64,000 nucleotides of DNA from Dioscorea cayenensis subsp. rotundata (GCF_009730915.1 NC_052476.1:19883257-19947256), one strand, 5' to 3'. Shown: positions 50,201 through 64,000, numbered from the stretch's first letter. Notes: generated by a model not told the origin, from the letters alone. Numbers and translations are program-made.

Positions 50201-51435
50201 TAGTTATGACAATCAAACTATTAATAATTGTTCATATACTTTTATGCTCAACATTTGAATAAAATTTTAAAAACTAAATATGATATCCACAAATATAAGT
50301 TAGTAATGTACATAAGCATATATGGTTTTTTTTTCTCTATATTGTCTATGCTCAATTATCTACTCTTTGTAGGTATACTTAGAACACATCTATCATTATA
50401 TACACATGCATACTACTCACAATGATATACTTTTACTCTCAATGGTAAAATTTAAACATACACTCTTAATCATGATTAAATTTGTAAAAAAAAAAAAACT
50501 CATTTTTTGCTCATTTTCCAAAACCAAGTTCTTCATAAGTTCAAAAGATAAATACAGTTCAAAAATTCAAAGAAGAGTTACTCTTCCTGTTTAACTCTTT
50601 CCTGCTGATTTTCTTCATTATTAATTGAATGCCACTGCAAGAACTGACCTGAAGAAGTGCTGCAATGGTCCCAAAAGAATGCCATAACAATGGAGCCAAA
50701 TCTTGAAATATCTCTCTTTTCTGAATAAAAAACCATCATTATTTCAGTTTAATCTTTCACATAAAAAGTATAAACAAACACAACAAAAGACACACAAATG
50801 GGAAACATAATAAAAATAATAGACAAATAAATAAAACATAAAGATTAGAGTATGTTCTGAGAACAACCCTAAAAGCACATGTTATACATCAGAACATCAA
50901 GGACTACAAAATTATCCACAAAAAAAACAGACTAAGAACAAAATATGAAAAATCCACCGTAAAATTTGAATTTTAGGAAATCTATGCAAAACCAAAAATC
51001 CAATACGAACAAATCTTTGCCCCCAGAAAAAGGAAAACTTATAAAAAAACTTTTGCATTCTTATTTGGATCCCAGCGCATCAAAACCGAAAAAAAAAATC
51101 AAAATTTTAGAAATAAAACGCACTCTCGATCACAAAAAAAGTATTATCTCTCAATCGAATACCAGCGAAAAACAAGAAAGCATTCAAATCTCGCTAAAAT
51201 CGGATCTTCAAGTGACAGTGAGAGTGAGAGAGAGAAAGAGAAAAAAAAAAACCTTTGATAGATCGAGAAGGGCGTTCTCCCGGAGCTCGGGATCACAGAG
51301 GTCAAGGACAAGCTGCTCCGCGGAAGCCATCTTCCGTTCCTTTCCGGGCTGAGGGGTGCCGGCGGCGATGGGCGAGGACGGAGGCGGAGAGCCGAAGGGC
51401 GTGTTGAGGGACAAGCCTTGAGGAAGGTTCGCCAT
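47245..51435 (-). CDS. CNOT9: CCR4-NOT complex subunit CNOT9 (CAF40/RCD1 homologue)
   Basis: Nine exons with matching phases: 51435-51253, 50720-50649, 49699-49610, 49286-49244, 48891-48785, 48276-48181, 47776-47586, 47510-47441 and 47358-47245. They give 321 residues, normal for the family. The N terminus ([20 protein letters not shown]) is a plant-type disordered leader. The rest is the Rcd1-like armadillo-repeat domain with characteristic blocks: [100 protein letters not shown] and [21 protein letters not shown]9 binds the NOT1 scaffold and links the CCR4-CAF1 deadenylase to RNA-binding partners in cytoplasmic mRNA decay and repression. All expected blocks are present, and there is no sign of damage. 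Confidence 0.95.
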
Positions 51436-51562
51436 TGGAGAACAAACACACACAGAAAAATTGATACTAAAATGTTGCCCTTTTATTGATATGGAAGTTA
51501 CAATAAACCTTTTTTTTTTAAAAAAAAATATATTATTTATTTATTTATTTATTTATTTATCA

Positions 51563-51593
<31 letters not shown>

Positions 51594-51647
51594 TTTTATT
51601 CTCATGTCTTTTTTAGGGAAACATGTTTTTTAATTTTATTTTGCATG

Positions 51648-51683
<36 letters not shown>

Positions 51684-52761
51684 AGATTCATAATATATTT
51701 TGTTATTTAATAATTAGAAAATGGCTCTTGTGGTAATCAAAATTGGTTGGATTGATGGTCATTACCATAAATATTTTTATGCTTTTAAATTTTTTATATT
51801 TTAATAATGATTTTGATTTATTGGTAATAAATTCTGATCATGATTAATATTTATTGCTAATGAATTATAAATTTATAAGTTTATATATTTCTTATTAATG
51901 TAGGATGTAGTAATTTATGACCTTTAATGTTAATTAGTAATTCTATTTATCTATTCATTTAAAAATATATTTTAATTCAAATTAATCCCAGCCCAAAATA
52001 TATCGAAGTTTATCCAAACAAAGCTAAGACACAGCTATTCTTTGTTTTTATTAGTTTTTCTATAAAAAAATTATTTCTTATTATTATTTTTTTTTTTTGA
52101 ACTTTGAATCGATTTTAATTTTCAAAGCTTTCTTATCTCTTAAAAAAAAAGTCTTATTTTCTCAATTCTGTCACTAACTTGATTATTATTATTATTATTC
52201 TATTTTGTTCAAAACACCAAATAAAATTCATGACAAATTAACATTATTGTGCTAATTAAAGTTGTTAATTTTTCTATGAACTATACTCGAAACATCCATA
52301 AACTATATCAGTTATAAGTTACAATTAAGTTAATGTGCTAGGAAAGAACTTGGACTAATTCAGGGGCAAAACATACTAATGAAATATTTGAGTTGAGAAG
52401 CAACTAAATATAGTTGTGCACTTTCACCAAAACTTGTAACTGAAATACTAACCAAAATTGATAATATTATTAAAAAAGAAAAGTAAAATAAAATAAAGAG
52501 TTGAAATAAGAAATACATAAAAAATAGCTTCGAGGTTTCCATTAATTCACATTGTCTACACACAAAATAATGATACACAGAAATACAAACATCATTGTTC
52601 CTACATCGTATTATTCCGCAGATAGAATGTTATATCGATGACAATAAAACTAACATAGCATCACTAATCTGCGCAGCAGATGTTGTATTTCATGTTTCAG
52701 CTCGATGACTGATCGATCAAAACTAAAGTTTTTAACTGAACAAACCTACAAATTCAAGCAA
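51436..52761. other. CNOT9 promoter and AT-rich spacer
   Basis: The spacer contains an (ATTT)n/(ATT)n stretch at about 51535-51600 and a (TA)n tract at about 51655-51680. The right part is presumably the 3' flank of the next minus-strand gene. No further gene is seen. Confidence 0.5.
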
Positions 52762-55700
52762 TCATTGTACACGATCGCCGTTTAACCAAATGAGGCCCGG
52801 AAGCGTCTTCTTGAGTAGAAGGCTCAAGTTATCATTAGCAACTGCATTGCCATCGATATTTAGTTGAGTTAGTTGCAAGTCCTTAAAAATAAATATCACT
52901 TCCCAGTAATCTGCAATCTCTGTGTCCTGGAACTCTTTGATGTCCACTGTGTGTGACATTGGTGACGAGCATAAATACCGTTTTGTGTCGATTAGGTGAG
53001 AACCGATCTTGTTGAAGGATACGTCCAAAACTCTCAAAGAACTCAGCAACCGCAAGGGTTCCAGTGCAGCAAAACTATTGAGCTGATTGTTTGCCAGGTT
53101 TAAACAGGTGAGCAGCTGTAATGCTTCCAGACCTATCAAAAGGGAATGTCTAATCAAACTAGGAATTATGTTCTTTCCTTCAACTCTTGCTTGCCATTCA
53201 CTCACAAAACGTCTTAGTGAGTAGAAATTGCTCTGAGATAACAAATTCCACAGTGTTCTCTGATAAACTGGATTATGGATATGGGTTAAGTACTATAAGA
53301 ATGGGCAAGATCTTGAATATGTGACAAATCATATAGGATGTTCAATATAGTATATTGGCACAATAATAGGATCTTCCAGAAAAGGAACAGACAATTAAAC
53401 AACGGATAAATGAGCACTCTGAAGGGAAATGGGCACATAACGTCATACATGTGTATGTAGGAGTACAAAGAGTGTGGGTTCTCCGTGGAAGAGGTTGACA
53501 GCCTCCAAAATTTTCACAAACTACACTTGCAACCTTATAAGAGAAAAGCGTTTTGTACAATACCCTAGTTTTAGAAAACAACAGAAAAGATTGGGATGAA
53601 GTGGAAGTCATAAGAAAGTAACTTTCATAGATCAACTAGTATTTTTCTATTAACCAAATTCCCTGATAAGATGAACTAATAAAGCTTCATATGTACAATT
53701 AAATTTTTACCTGAAATTGACTGAATCTCATTGTGACTGAGATCTAAAATCTGGACCCATAAGAGACGCTCAACAAAGCCAATGCGTGTTAAAGATAATT
53801 TGTTAAGTTGCAATACATGGTAGTGGTGGTTGGATGAAGCTAGTTTACAAAGACGTCCATAATTTTTCATGAGTGACTCTTTATCAAAAGTTACCTGCAA
53901 AATTATATGAGATGAGAATTGCTTAGTATCAGGAGAACTTAAAGTGTCAGTCTGATCCTAACAAATTATCATAATGGACCTGATCTAGTATGACCAAGCT
54001 TCTTTGATCCTCATAGAATTTTGCATGAACCGGATCCAACCGTATCAAATCATCAAAGAATTTCAAAACCTCTTCAGAATGGGTCTTCTTTTGCAAGGAA
54101 GGGCTTCTCTCTGACATCATCGCATCATAAGCAACTAATAGGCGTGCAAGTGTAAGTTTGACAAACTTACTGCAAGATAGAAGACATAATCAATAGAAGT
54201 AACAACCACTGAAGGAGTGGAGTACAAAAGGCTAATATTTGTCAACTGCTCAACAACAGATGGAAGAGTACAACTGACCAATTATCATCAGGCGATCCCT
54301 TGAAAAGGCTTATCTCATTGGACAAAGTCTCCAAGTCCCAACTGGAAGCCACCGGCACACAGTTTTCAGAGATTTTCAGTTGATCAAAAGAACTTATAGG
54401 AAAGCCTTCATATGGAAGACAAACTTGATCACTGTTGAAGACAAACAACTCTTCACCAAATTCTCCCCCCGGCTGTTCTGCATCAATACAATTCAATTCA
54501 ATAGTAAATTTTAATAGCACAGGGCAGGTGTATGGCAAACCACGTGCTGATTTGATATCCTGAGAATGACCAAGGCTGATCTCAACTGAACTGGTTCCAT
54601 TGCTTCTAGCATCAGAAATTTTAAGATAGGTCACCCAACAATGGGCACTTCCAGATTTAGCCAAAGCAAGTGGCCTCCAAGTGATATCTTCATTGCTGGT
54701 ATAAACAGAATTCACAGTCACAGTGGATGAACTTACACCGCTGACAGGTTGGTTGAAATATAGAATGATAGGAACAGTTGACATAGGCAAGTAATAGCAG
54801 GAATTAGAGCCTTCGGATGGAAACAATCTGCAATCATTATTGCTCCTATTAGTGGATACAACCCAAGAAGACCCATGAGCAGGCCACGAAGAAACAACCA
54901 GCGGCTGATCTGGGCTAACTGTCTGATCTAAAAGCCACAGAAAATAGAACCATCCACTTTGATCACTCGCTTCTGTAAAGAGAGCTTGATGTACAAGATC
55001 ATATTCATCTGTTAAAATCTTCTCCTTTGAAACAAATCCTTGAGCCTTTTCCTTTAGCAAGTTGGACAGCAAGAAACTGCATGTGTTCTTCTCAGCTATT
55101 AATACATAAAATTGGAACTTGATGAAAGAAGCAATGCACTTAAATAGTTAAATCATATACTTTTCACTCTAAAACATAAGAAAAATTGAATTTAGTTCCT
55201 ATATTGAAGTTACTTCTTCTTGATTATAGATTTAAGACATAAAGTCTCTATTATTCTTAAATTCAGAAAATAGAATCTGATTTATAAAGCCAAATCAAGA
55301 TAAGAGCATTACACAATACCTGCGGTTATGCCATGCGGAATAATTGCTAAAATTAGAATCAATCATTTCCATTGTGTACTTTAGTTCCTCCACTTCTGGT
55401 ACATTACTTAATGAGGCAAGAAACCTGAAAGGAAAAACAAAGTATATGATGACTCTTGAATAACGGGCTTCATAAGACATGGTTATTATCTTGAAACTAG
55501 ACTCACCTGCGGTAATTCCAGCCATGAAAATTCCGTGGGTCCAATTTCATCAGCCGCCCTAGAAGCCAATATTCATGATCAAAGTTGGCTGGAGAGAACT
55601 TGTAACTCAACACCCATTTCCGGTGATACCATGCCCCATAAGATTTCGGGTTCTGTCTCAATGCAGCCTCTACCTATAAAACTTAAAAAGGAGGATAGTC

Positions 55701-56837
55701 AGAGAGAATCCCTGGTTATGTTAATCTTTGTGAGTGTGGGATGAACACTCAGACATAAACCACATTCCAAAATTTCAAAATAATAATTAAATAGTATCTG
55801 CATCCACTAATTTTAATCAACATCAAATTCAGAGTTGTGACTTCAGATAGTTAGCATGAACATACTTTTTTTTTTTTTATGCTTTGTAGATCTCAATATG
55901 TCACACACACTCCCACACACATGCACATACACTTAACTTCAGGTGCTGTGAATTCCAATAAACATGGATTTTACAAAGGAAAAACCACATAGTTCACATG
56001 AATGTATTTTAATCCTTCCTGTAATATCTCAAAGCGTCGCAAATGCTTTTGCATGCACACACACACCCTCAAATATCAAGAAAAGCCAAAAAATTGATCA
56101 TTCAGCAACTTTCCTAACTCTCATAATTAAATTTTATTAAACAGAATGATCAAAACACACAAATCTAACCTTGATAACATGACACCTCAAAACAAGCAAC
56201 AACTATGGTCATGATCATCAAATGAGAAGTCAACATCCTTATGAATCTTATTGAATACCAGAACAAAACATCCAAAATCAGTTGCCCCATTAACACCACT
56301 GGCTCCAGAATTCAAGACACAAAAGCAGCAAAATTAGATTGATTAACCCAATTAAACTTCAATTATCTCATCAAACAATCAGCAAGGGATCATGCAAACA
56401 ATCCAAAATGAACAACTTCAACTCAACGCAATTCGGATTAGTAAACAAGAATTTTCTTAAAATCAAGAGTCAAAGAGATCAAACAAAACTCACGACTCTC
56501 AGCTCCTCCTCAACGAAAGCTTTGATCGCCTCCACATCGGTGACTTCCTTGAGATTACTCTGCAGCGCGAGCTTGCGGTAGTTCCAAGCCGTGTAGATCT
56601 CCGGATTGATTTCCAGAAGCCTAGCGCTCGCCGCTCGGGCCTCATTCGTATATCTAAAAAAACCCTAAAAATCAGATCAAAAACACCAAATCAAACGATC
56701 AAAGAAGAGAAAAAGAAAAAGAGGATTCACATTCGATTGTGGTGGTTGTGGAGGAGCTGGGCCTGAAGATCTCGGAGCTTGCCAGCCTTCTCCGCCGAAT
56801 CCTCCGATCTCGGCGCGTTGCGAGGCCGGCCGTGCAT
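52762..56837 (-). CDS. RGTA1: Rab geranylgeranyltransferase (GGTase II) alpha subunit, plant type
   Basis: Eight exons: 56837-56731, 56653-56494, 55673-55507, 55424-55320, 55076-54279, 54169-53980, 53894-53711 and 53132-52762. Phases agree and give 693 residues, close to Arabidopsis RGTA1. The start gives MHGRPRNAPRSEDSAEKAGK, the usual beginning (MHGR). Prenyltransferase alpha repeats follow: PEIYTAWNYRK, PKSYGAWYHRKWVL, PRNFHGWNYRRFLA and SNYSAWHNRSFLLS. The middle (about residues 250-440) is the plant insert with an Ig-like domain. The C-terminal part is leucine-rich (LQLNKLSLTRIG, VQILDLSHNEIQSI, LTCLNLANNQLNSF, LRVLDVSFNKIGSH). The protein pairs with the beta subunit and REP to attach geranylgeranyl groups to the C-terminal cysteines of Rab GTPases in the cytosol. 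A full set of repeats indicates a functional gene. Confidence 0.94.
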
Positions 56838-58452
56838 TCCCGTTCTCCGAGCGCCGGCGATCAAACACAAGCTGAGATGCGATCAAAAGGATTCGAAAGC
56901 CGGGAAGAAAAGAGCACCAGAACAGCGGGAGTCAGGATTGAACGATCCCGATCTCGTTCATTTGCCTCGAGATTCGCGCTCAAAGTGAAGAATGGTATTT
57001 GCTTATTTTTAAAAAAATAAATAATAGTTTAGATAAATTGCAAATTGTTTTAATTAATTATTAAAAAACATAAACAAAATTTTAAAAATAATGACAAGAG
57101 CCGCACGCAAAAGATGTCAAAATGACGAATAAATATATGATGATGCACTAATTACAGTGGCTTAATAATCTTTTAGAATTTATTAAGTGGATCAGACTAA
57201 CATCCGGACAATTAGAATGTGTTATATCCGGCTAAAATAATATATATCAATAATTACAACCTCATAATGATAAATTAGAAGATATGAGACCCATGTGAAA
57301 CAATGGATGAACAATACCAATATGATATATTTATATAGTACCACGACATAAAAGATTTGATTTTGCACCAATCATCCACACTCATTTTTATTGACCTATC
57401 TAGTAGTTGTAAAATAAATTAATAAATAAAACTTTCATCATGAATTAAAAAAATAAATTATATTATTAAAAATCTCATATTTATATTTATCAAAAATCTC
57501 ATGCTCAGTTGTACTTAACTCCATATAAAAAATAAAAGTATCAAATCACCAGTTGTGGATGCAGGCTTCAACTCAAATCTTTTGTCTCCAAAGAGTGTAT
57601 TCTCGACAATCAATTCTTAATGTGTGTGCAACCTCTCTGATGTATATAGCAGCTGTCATTTTAATTTTAATTTTTTAATATTTAATAGAGAAAATATATA
57701 AGAAGTCCAAGATATGAATATTTAAATATGTGAAAAAGCATGAAGTTTTAGGTCATAAAATGTGTTTAATATCATATATCACTAATTGCAAATATAATAT
57801 ATTAGATTTATTTCTCACTATTATATATGTAATTATCTTCAACAAACGTCAACATTGGGGTTGATCACAATCAAGATGCCCTCTTTAACACTTCTAATTT
57901 AAGCCACAAAAAAATAAAAAAATTTTCATTTACAACAGACTAATAAAAAGTATAATTTCATTAAAGTCCTTAACATTAAGGAAAATAAAAATATCTAATG
58001 CACCCTCAACCCTCCCAATTTTATTGGAAGGATCTAAATGTAAAAAAACCCAAAAATTCATACAAATTTCATATGCGTCCAAATAATTTCGCCCGTAGAA
58101 CTCCCCCTTCTTCTCTCCACTCCCTCTCGCTCTGCAACGAAGAACTCCATCGCCCTCGATTGCAGCCCTTGATTTCCCCATCCGGATCGATTCATTGATC
58201 GATTCTCATCATCTGTGGAGGTCTTGCCCTCTTGATTGATCACTGGCAAGGTTCGGATCCGGCTGAAACTGGTGAGAATTTGGATTTCTAGGGTTTTGTT
58301 TTGAGTTGGTGGTTGTTCGTGGAGTTTTTCAGGTTTTTGATTTTTGATTTTGATTTTGAATTGAGGCATTGGTTTCTGGGTTAGAGAATTGTAGATCTGG
58401 GAACTAGGGCGTCGCGAAGACATCTGGGATCTTGTGATTGGGCGACGGCAAG
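56838..58452. other. Divergent intergenic region and leader of the SAPS gene
   Basis: The promoters of the RGTA gene (minus) and the SAPS gene (plus) diverge here. About 57000-58050 is AT-rich, without genes. From about 58100 a CT-rich, GC-richer leader begins. The sequence up to the ATG at 58453 is presumed 5' UTR, possibly with an intron whose borders I cannot place. Confidence 0.5.
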
Positions 58453-61400
58453 ATGTTTTGGCGTATGACAGGCTTGTCCACGACCTCTCCCGTGAGTTCT
58501 GAGATCTCTCTTGCTATGTATTCGATGTTGTGGATTCCTCTTGCGTTGTGCTTGTATTTAATTTCAGCTTTTCTCAATGGGGAGCTGTAGGTTGTGGTAT
58601 ATGGCTTTAATCAGGTTTTATGCATTGGCATGTTGTTTCCATTTTTTTGTCTTTCTTTTGATCTTTAGTTTTTAGTATGTCTAAATTTTAGTTTTAGAGA
58701 AGATAGTATCTATGATCGGTAGAGGTTGCCATGTCGTATTCAACTGTCTGGGGGATATCGCATTAAATACGAAGCTGTACCTCTTTTATTTATTTATGGA
58801 AAGTGAATAGTTAGTCATTTGTCCTGCATCACTGAAAAATTGATGATGAACCAAAAAAATGGATCGAACAGATTGAGAGATTCACCCTTATAATTATTAG
58901 GTATGTCGAAATCTCAAATTTGGTGTAGATAATGGGTACAGCCATTGATGAAATTGTTGAAAAATTCATTCGGTTGTCTGTGATCATGGCCTGTAATTGT
59001 TTTTAATAATTGTTATTATTTTCTTTCAGAGTAGGCAGTTCATTTTGCCATTGATAGAGCAACATGAAAGAGGATTCATGTAGCCGATCCCAAAGAGTTG
59101 AGACTAATGGCTCATTAGTGTCATTGTTGTTGTTGTAGGCAGCAGTTCATTATTTCAAGTTACATTTTTTATAAGATTGAATGTGTTGCTTTAACCAACT
59201 GTTCAAAAGGAATAACTTGAAAAATGAACAAATAGATCCTAAAGTTTCGGTTTGAGCGATTAATATTATTTTCATTGACTTTAATAAAGGTTCATATTGA
59301 CGATTGTCAGTATGTACACGTGTCAGTCTGTTGTAAGTTCAAAATTTGGCAAATGGATTTATTTATTAGCACACACTTTGGAATTTATGTCAAGATGGGA
59401 TTTATGTCTCAGACATATTAGGGCAACAAAGACAAGTTGGGTTCCATAACGAAGTTAATTTGTAGATTGCTAATTTACACTGTTCAGTAGCCGGATGATA
59501 TTAGAATTGTAGGAACTCTTATTGTCAAGAGCTGTGTCTTGTGTGCATGTCAGCCTTTTTACATCATGTCTAATGACTTCCATTTTCCGTTTTAAAACTA
59601 ATTGGAAATTTCCCTCTATTCAGTGTATTCTTCCTTTTTATCATGAATTCTTTATTCTGTTGGTATATTATGTTGACCTTTTTTTATCCTTTTCCGTTCA
59701 TATTTTGAAATTAGGTGGACTCTATCTTGGATAAGGAAAACTATACACTTGAAGAGCTGCTTGATGAGGATGAAATAATTCAAGAGTGCAAAGCGCTAAA
59801 TACACGTCTGATTAATTTGTAAGCAATTGCCTCATTCTTTAACTACTCTGTAGTAATATTTTCATTTCACATGATTTCTAAACTCCATTGTAAGTTAGGC
59901 TTGTGCGGAGCGTATTGTGTCAAAGATGCTAATTCCACTTGTGTTGCTCATTGAAAGTTTTGATGAATAAAATAAGGGAAGAATTTTCCATATGGTAATT
60001 AAGAACACTCCATTCGATATATTACCCATATAAAATACTGGCCATATAGTTTACTGGTAAAACGAAATTGTATGATCAGATCTTTCTACATTTTCTTTTA
60101 CCTTATTTTATTGTGTGTAGTTTGAGAGATCGGGCTCAAGTGGAGCAACTGATTCGCTATATTGTAGAGGAAGCTCCTGAAGATGCTGAAAAGAAGAGAA
60201 TTTTCAAGTAAGCTAGCTTCTTGTTTGACATGCCAGCTTGTCTTTGTCTGGATCTGTGTATTTGCAATATGTAATTATTTGGCTTCTTGTCTGATTTTTC
60301 ATACAGATTTCCATTCATTGCATGTGAAATATTCACCTGCGAGGTTGATATCATATTAAGAACCTTAGTAGAGGATGATGAGGTGAATCCTTGGATTATT
60401 TCATTGTTCATGTCCTTTCTCTATAAATACTTTGTCGCATGGCAATATGTATTCACCTCTTGTCACATTTTCCACTTATGATATATTTGCGGCTGATGCT
60501 CAATCCCCTGCAGTTAATGAATTTGCTGTTCTCCTTCTTGAAACCTGATTGTCCACATAGTAATTTGTTGGCTGGTTACTTTAGCAAGGTATGTAGTTTT
60601 GCCTTTGTTCCTGCAGAAAATGTTGAATTATAATAGTTACTTCATGGTTTTCTTTTTCTGAAAAGGCATGGTTCTTGATAAATGTTTGTGGCATTGTTGG
60701 CTACTAGGTTGTCATTTGCCTCATGATACGGAAGACGGCTCATCTTATGAATTTTGTTCAGGTAAATCATATTACTTCTCTAGAAGACTGGAACTGATTA
60801 TAATGTCCTCAGATTCTCTGCTGTCAAGCCTATGTCAGTCTTTGTTGCCAGAAATGGTTATGAGAAAGGTTTTATCAAACTGAGTTGGCAAGCACGAGTC
60901 CAAAATTCAATTATTTTATTTTATTTTATTTTGTTGTAGTACAGTGATCTATCTTCAATGGAAAGTATTTACTTTTGAAATCATCTTGCATTGATTTGGA
61001 GATCCATTCCTGTAGACCTTGTATGTAGATGAAGGCAAATTTTTATCCACTAGAGTTTGCCAAGATCCTTTACTACCTGTATACTGTCCCCTATCCTCTC
61101 CATCTTTTCTTTCTTGATTGTATTCTTTTCCAATGAATCATCATCATGAAGTCTATTATATGGTATGTCCAAGAATGATCTTGATCAGTGATTGGATTAT
61201 TGACACAGAAGAATCTTGTGTTATGATTTAAATTTATAAGGGAATATTCAGTTAAAGTCAGCATAGAGCTTATCTTATAAATTAAGCTAAGTTTGGTAAC
61301 AGAATTCTGTGATTTGCTTCACTAGCACTGGTTGGTTTTTTGGGAGAGCAAAGAAGGGGGAGTTGTATTTGATATAATTGTATTTTTTTTTTCACAAGAA

Positions 61401-62323
61401 AAAGATTATCATGCCATAATCCTTTGCACATTTCTTGTTAAGATGCCATATCCACACTAATGGCTGCCATTTTGATCTTAGTTTATGGATATTTGAAGTT
61501 TAACACTGCTAGATGTTTGGCATTCTGTGTAAGTCATCGTGCAATATAGGCTTTGGCTACACTCTTTTATTATGTGTCTGAAAGTTCTGTGTTGTCTGCT
61601 CGATTCCATGGCCTGTTTTTGCCTTGCTCAGGGTATTACATCTTCTCTTGTCTGCACCTTGATTTGTTTTTATGTATGACTTGCATTCTGTTATGATGTT
61701 TTATGACAGTTGTATTTTGTGAAAGTTGATTACACTGTATTTTCTATTGCATCTAATAATATTTTGTCCATATAATGTTGTAGGGTCATCAAGAGATTTT
61801 CCGTCAACTTGTTGATCTAATTGGTATCACATCTATCATGGAGGTCTGTGATTTCAATGCAAACCTTTTTCTATATTTCCATGTTTTTCCTTAAATATAT
61901 TCAGTTCTTCTGAAATTAGTTTTCAATTGTGCTGTTTAAAGTATAAGTTAAGCAGAAGTTAGTTGCTAGTTGAATTGCTCAATTAAATTTGCCAATTCTT
62001 TTAGTCTACACGTGTTATGCTAATATTTGAATTTTATACTTATTTTTCTCTGATCTCTAATGGAATACAATGCAATGTTATGTAATCATGGTTTTTAATT
62101 TCTAGTTAGTCCATTTTCATTTTCTAAGTAATGGCTTATTAATTATGTGTTTCTGATCCTTTCAACTATTTAAAACAGGTACTAATTCGGTTAATTGGTG
62201 CCGATGAGAACATGTACTCCAACTATATGGATGCAATGCAATGGTTGGAGGACACAGATGTGCTTGAGATGATTGCGGATAAGTTTAGCTCCTCGGTATG
62301 TTTGGACAATGGCAAACATCATC

Positions 62324-62355
<32 letters not shown>

Positions 62356-64000
62356 TTGAAATCTCTCATGAAGCAGGCATTAAGATGCTCAATGCTAAAG
62401 TTTTAGAAATGGCTTGTGGTTAAATTTGACATCTTGGTGTAACTCAGTCAATAGGAGCATAAGGCACGAATTTATTGACAAGAAGTAGTTGTATAGTTAA
62501 AGACTGCACTGTAGACTCAGAATAGTTGAAACTTTGGCTTTGGGTCTTCATTTCTGAGGACAAGTTATTGCTATACAGCTGGATCATTGTTGTCTTAACT
62601 TTTTGAAAGGGCAACAGGTGCACTGAAATGCAAAGCCGTTGTAGTCTTGTAGAGGATTGGAATACTTAAGATCTATGAAGTGAAACAGTTACACTTGAAA
62701 AATTTTTGCAGATTGTGATTCTCAGGAATTGCATTTGTGAGTACGTAAAAATGCTGATTGACAATGGAATGGAATGGAATTCTTCACAGGGGCTTGTTTT
62801 ATATTTTTTTGTAGATTCAGCAAGGTTTTTTAGTTACTGATTTCTGATGAGTATCAAATGGAAGAGTTTAAAGTTTTATGGCCGTGAAAATTTTTTTCCT
62901 ATCGTTAAAATAAATTATCAAGTGTGCCTGTTGATACAGCACTTTTTTATAGTTCACAACATATAAATAGAAATAACATATGTGTTGCTAATTTCTATTA
63001 GCATATTATTTTTGTTTAAAATTTTAACTATATTTCCTCTTTGGAAATCAAACTTGATTCCTCTTCCTTGTGATACTCTTAGTTTCTTTCCTTCCTTTGG
63101 TTTTTCACCAATAGTAAAGTTGCAGTGTCTATCCTTTTGAATCTTGATTGGTGTAGTTGTTTGGAGCTTTTTTTGCTGGATAAGCAGTTTTACCTTGTCT
63201 ATCACATCGGTTGTTGGAGATGCAAGATAAAGTACAACTTTGTGTGAAATAGGTTGTTATGTGCATTAATAGATTTGTGCGGTAGAAACATCACTTCATT
63301 TTAAACTTCTTCCTGGATCAAACAGGATTCCCCTGAAGTGCATGCCAATGCAGCAGAAATACTTTGTGCAATAACTAGATATGCTCCTCCTGGGCTTGCA
63401 TCTAAGATTTGTAGTCCAAGGTTAGTTTTTTAAATTGTTATGAATCAGAAATCTCAGTTTGCAGCTGATGATCATCTGGTTTTTCCAATCATGTTCATTT
63501 GCTATTTTTTTTTCAGCTTTGTGGGAAGATTGTTTCGCCATGCATTAGAAGATTCAAGGCCAAAATCTGTTCTAGTCAACTCATTGTCTGTTTGTATATC
63601 TTTATTGGATCCGAAGAGATTATTGTCTGCATCGAATCATTTGTTCAGAAGCCAATTGAGCCATGGATCATTAGTGACTGCTAGTCCAGAGACAGTCGAT
63701 GGGATGCTGGGGAGTCTAGGTAATTGGTTGCTAGGCCCTTCTGGTATTCTTCTTTTGGCCAGCCACCTTGAGCTCCCACATTTATTTAATACTACATAAG
63801 AGGCATTATAAAATTATAAGCTTTGAAATTGACGGTATACTGCAGAAAATGGAATGTAAAATTAAAATTTGCTCTGGGTATAATGTGCCAGTTTCTTCTA
63901 TTAGTGTCAGCAGCATGAAGTGGCTCTCATTAACATCCTATTACAGGTGATTTACTAAAGTTATTAGATGTTTCTTCTGCTGAAAGCACCTTGCTGACCA
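58453..64000 (+). CDS. SAPS-domain (SIT4-associated) PP6 regulatory subunit, 5' part
   Basis: The first eleven coding exons: 58453-58491, 59715-59818, 60121-60207, 60307-60382, 60514-60588, 60708-60761, 61784-61843, 62179-62295, 63326-63420, 63517-63719, and 63947 to the window end. Phases match at every junction and yield 321 residues before the edge. The start MFWRMTGLS is the usual N terminus of plant SAPS proteins. The SAPS helical-repeat domain follows, with family blocks LDKENYTLEELLDEDEIIQE, CKALNTRLINFLRDR, FKFPFIACEIFTCEVD, LMNLLFSFLKPDCPHSNLLA, GYFSKVVICLMIRKTAHLM, ADENMYSNYMDAMQWLED and NAAEILCAITRYAPPGLASK. These proteins bind the catalytic subunit of PP6-type phosphatases (FyPP1/3 in plants) and direct it to substrates. 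Full proteins are about 800 residues, so more than half lies beyond the window. Intron 1 is about 1.2 kb. Confidence 0.93.
62321..62356. repeat. (TA)n microsatellite in a SAPS gene intron
   Basis: A run of TA dinucleotides of about 30 bases lies just after exon 8. It is one of roughly fifteen such tracts in the window and is typical of this genome's introns and spacers. Confidence 0.7.

Overview
This window is nuclear DNA from a flowering plant. The genes are split by many GT-AG introns. A nuclear-encoded photosystem II subunit, PsbR, is present. The spacers are very AT-rich and full of microsatellites, MITEs and other transposon remains. The lineage cannot be fixed from the sequence alone; AT-rich spacers with moderately GC-rich exons suit many monocots and basal angiosperms.

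Layout. Positions 1-7800 are repeat-dominated, with a threefold 320-bp tandem array, LTR-like debris and a GC-rich orphan coding-like fragment. A patatin-like phospholipase of the pPLAIII group lies on the minus strand at 7836-9579; one extra base in exon 2 appears to break its frame. PsbR is on the plus strand (15458-17561). A divergent GDP-L-galactose phosphorylase (VTC2-like) gene is on the minus strand (18406 to about 22170). It keeps the non-AUG (ACG) upstream ORF typical of ascorbate-controlled GGP genes but has lost the catalytic His-x-His. At 22936-24975 lies a hAT-type element with 8-bp target duplications, nested with a foldback. A WPP-domain-associated coiled-coil gene follows (25677 to about 31280, minus). 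It carries a hAT-like insertion in its last intron and a Mutator MITE just upstream. Positions 31.5-41.4 kb are transposon-rich: a 315-bp Mutator MITE, a MITE inside an AAT microsatellite, a 2.88-kb Mutator-like element with 9-bp target duplications, and a solo Ty3/gypsy-like LTR of 1773 bp.

At 41429-43434 and 44240-46260 there are two copies of a 2-kb unit. Each encodes a small signal-peptide plus single-TM protein that I do not recognise. Between them is the 5' part of another gene, cut off exactly at the edge of the first copy. Next come CNOT9/CAF40 of the CCR4-NOT complex (47245-51435, minus), the plant-type Rab geranylgeranyltransferase alpha subunit with Ig-like and LRR parts (52762-56837, minus), and the first 321 codons of a SAPS-domain PP6 regulatory subunit (58453 to the window end, plus).

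The host genes are unrelated housekeeping and plastid genes and show no operon-like logic. The most unusual biology is the GGP paralogue, which couples a retained ascorbate-sensing uORF to an apparently dead active site. Exon boundaries were set by hand from reading-frame continuity, GT-AG sites and family similarity; no alignment was run.
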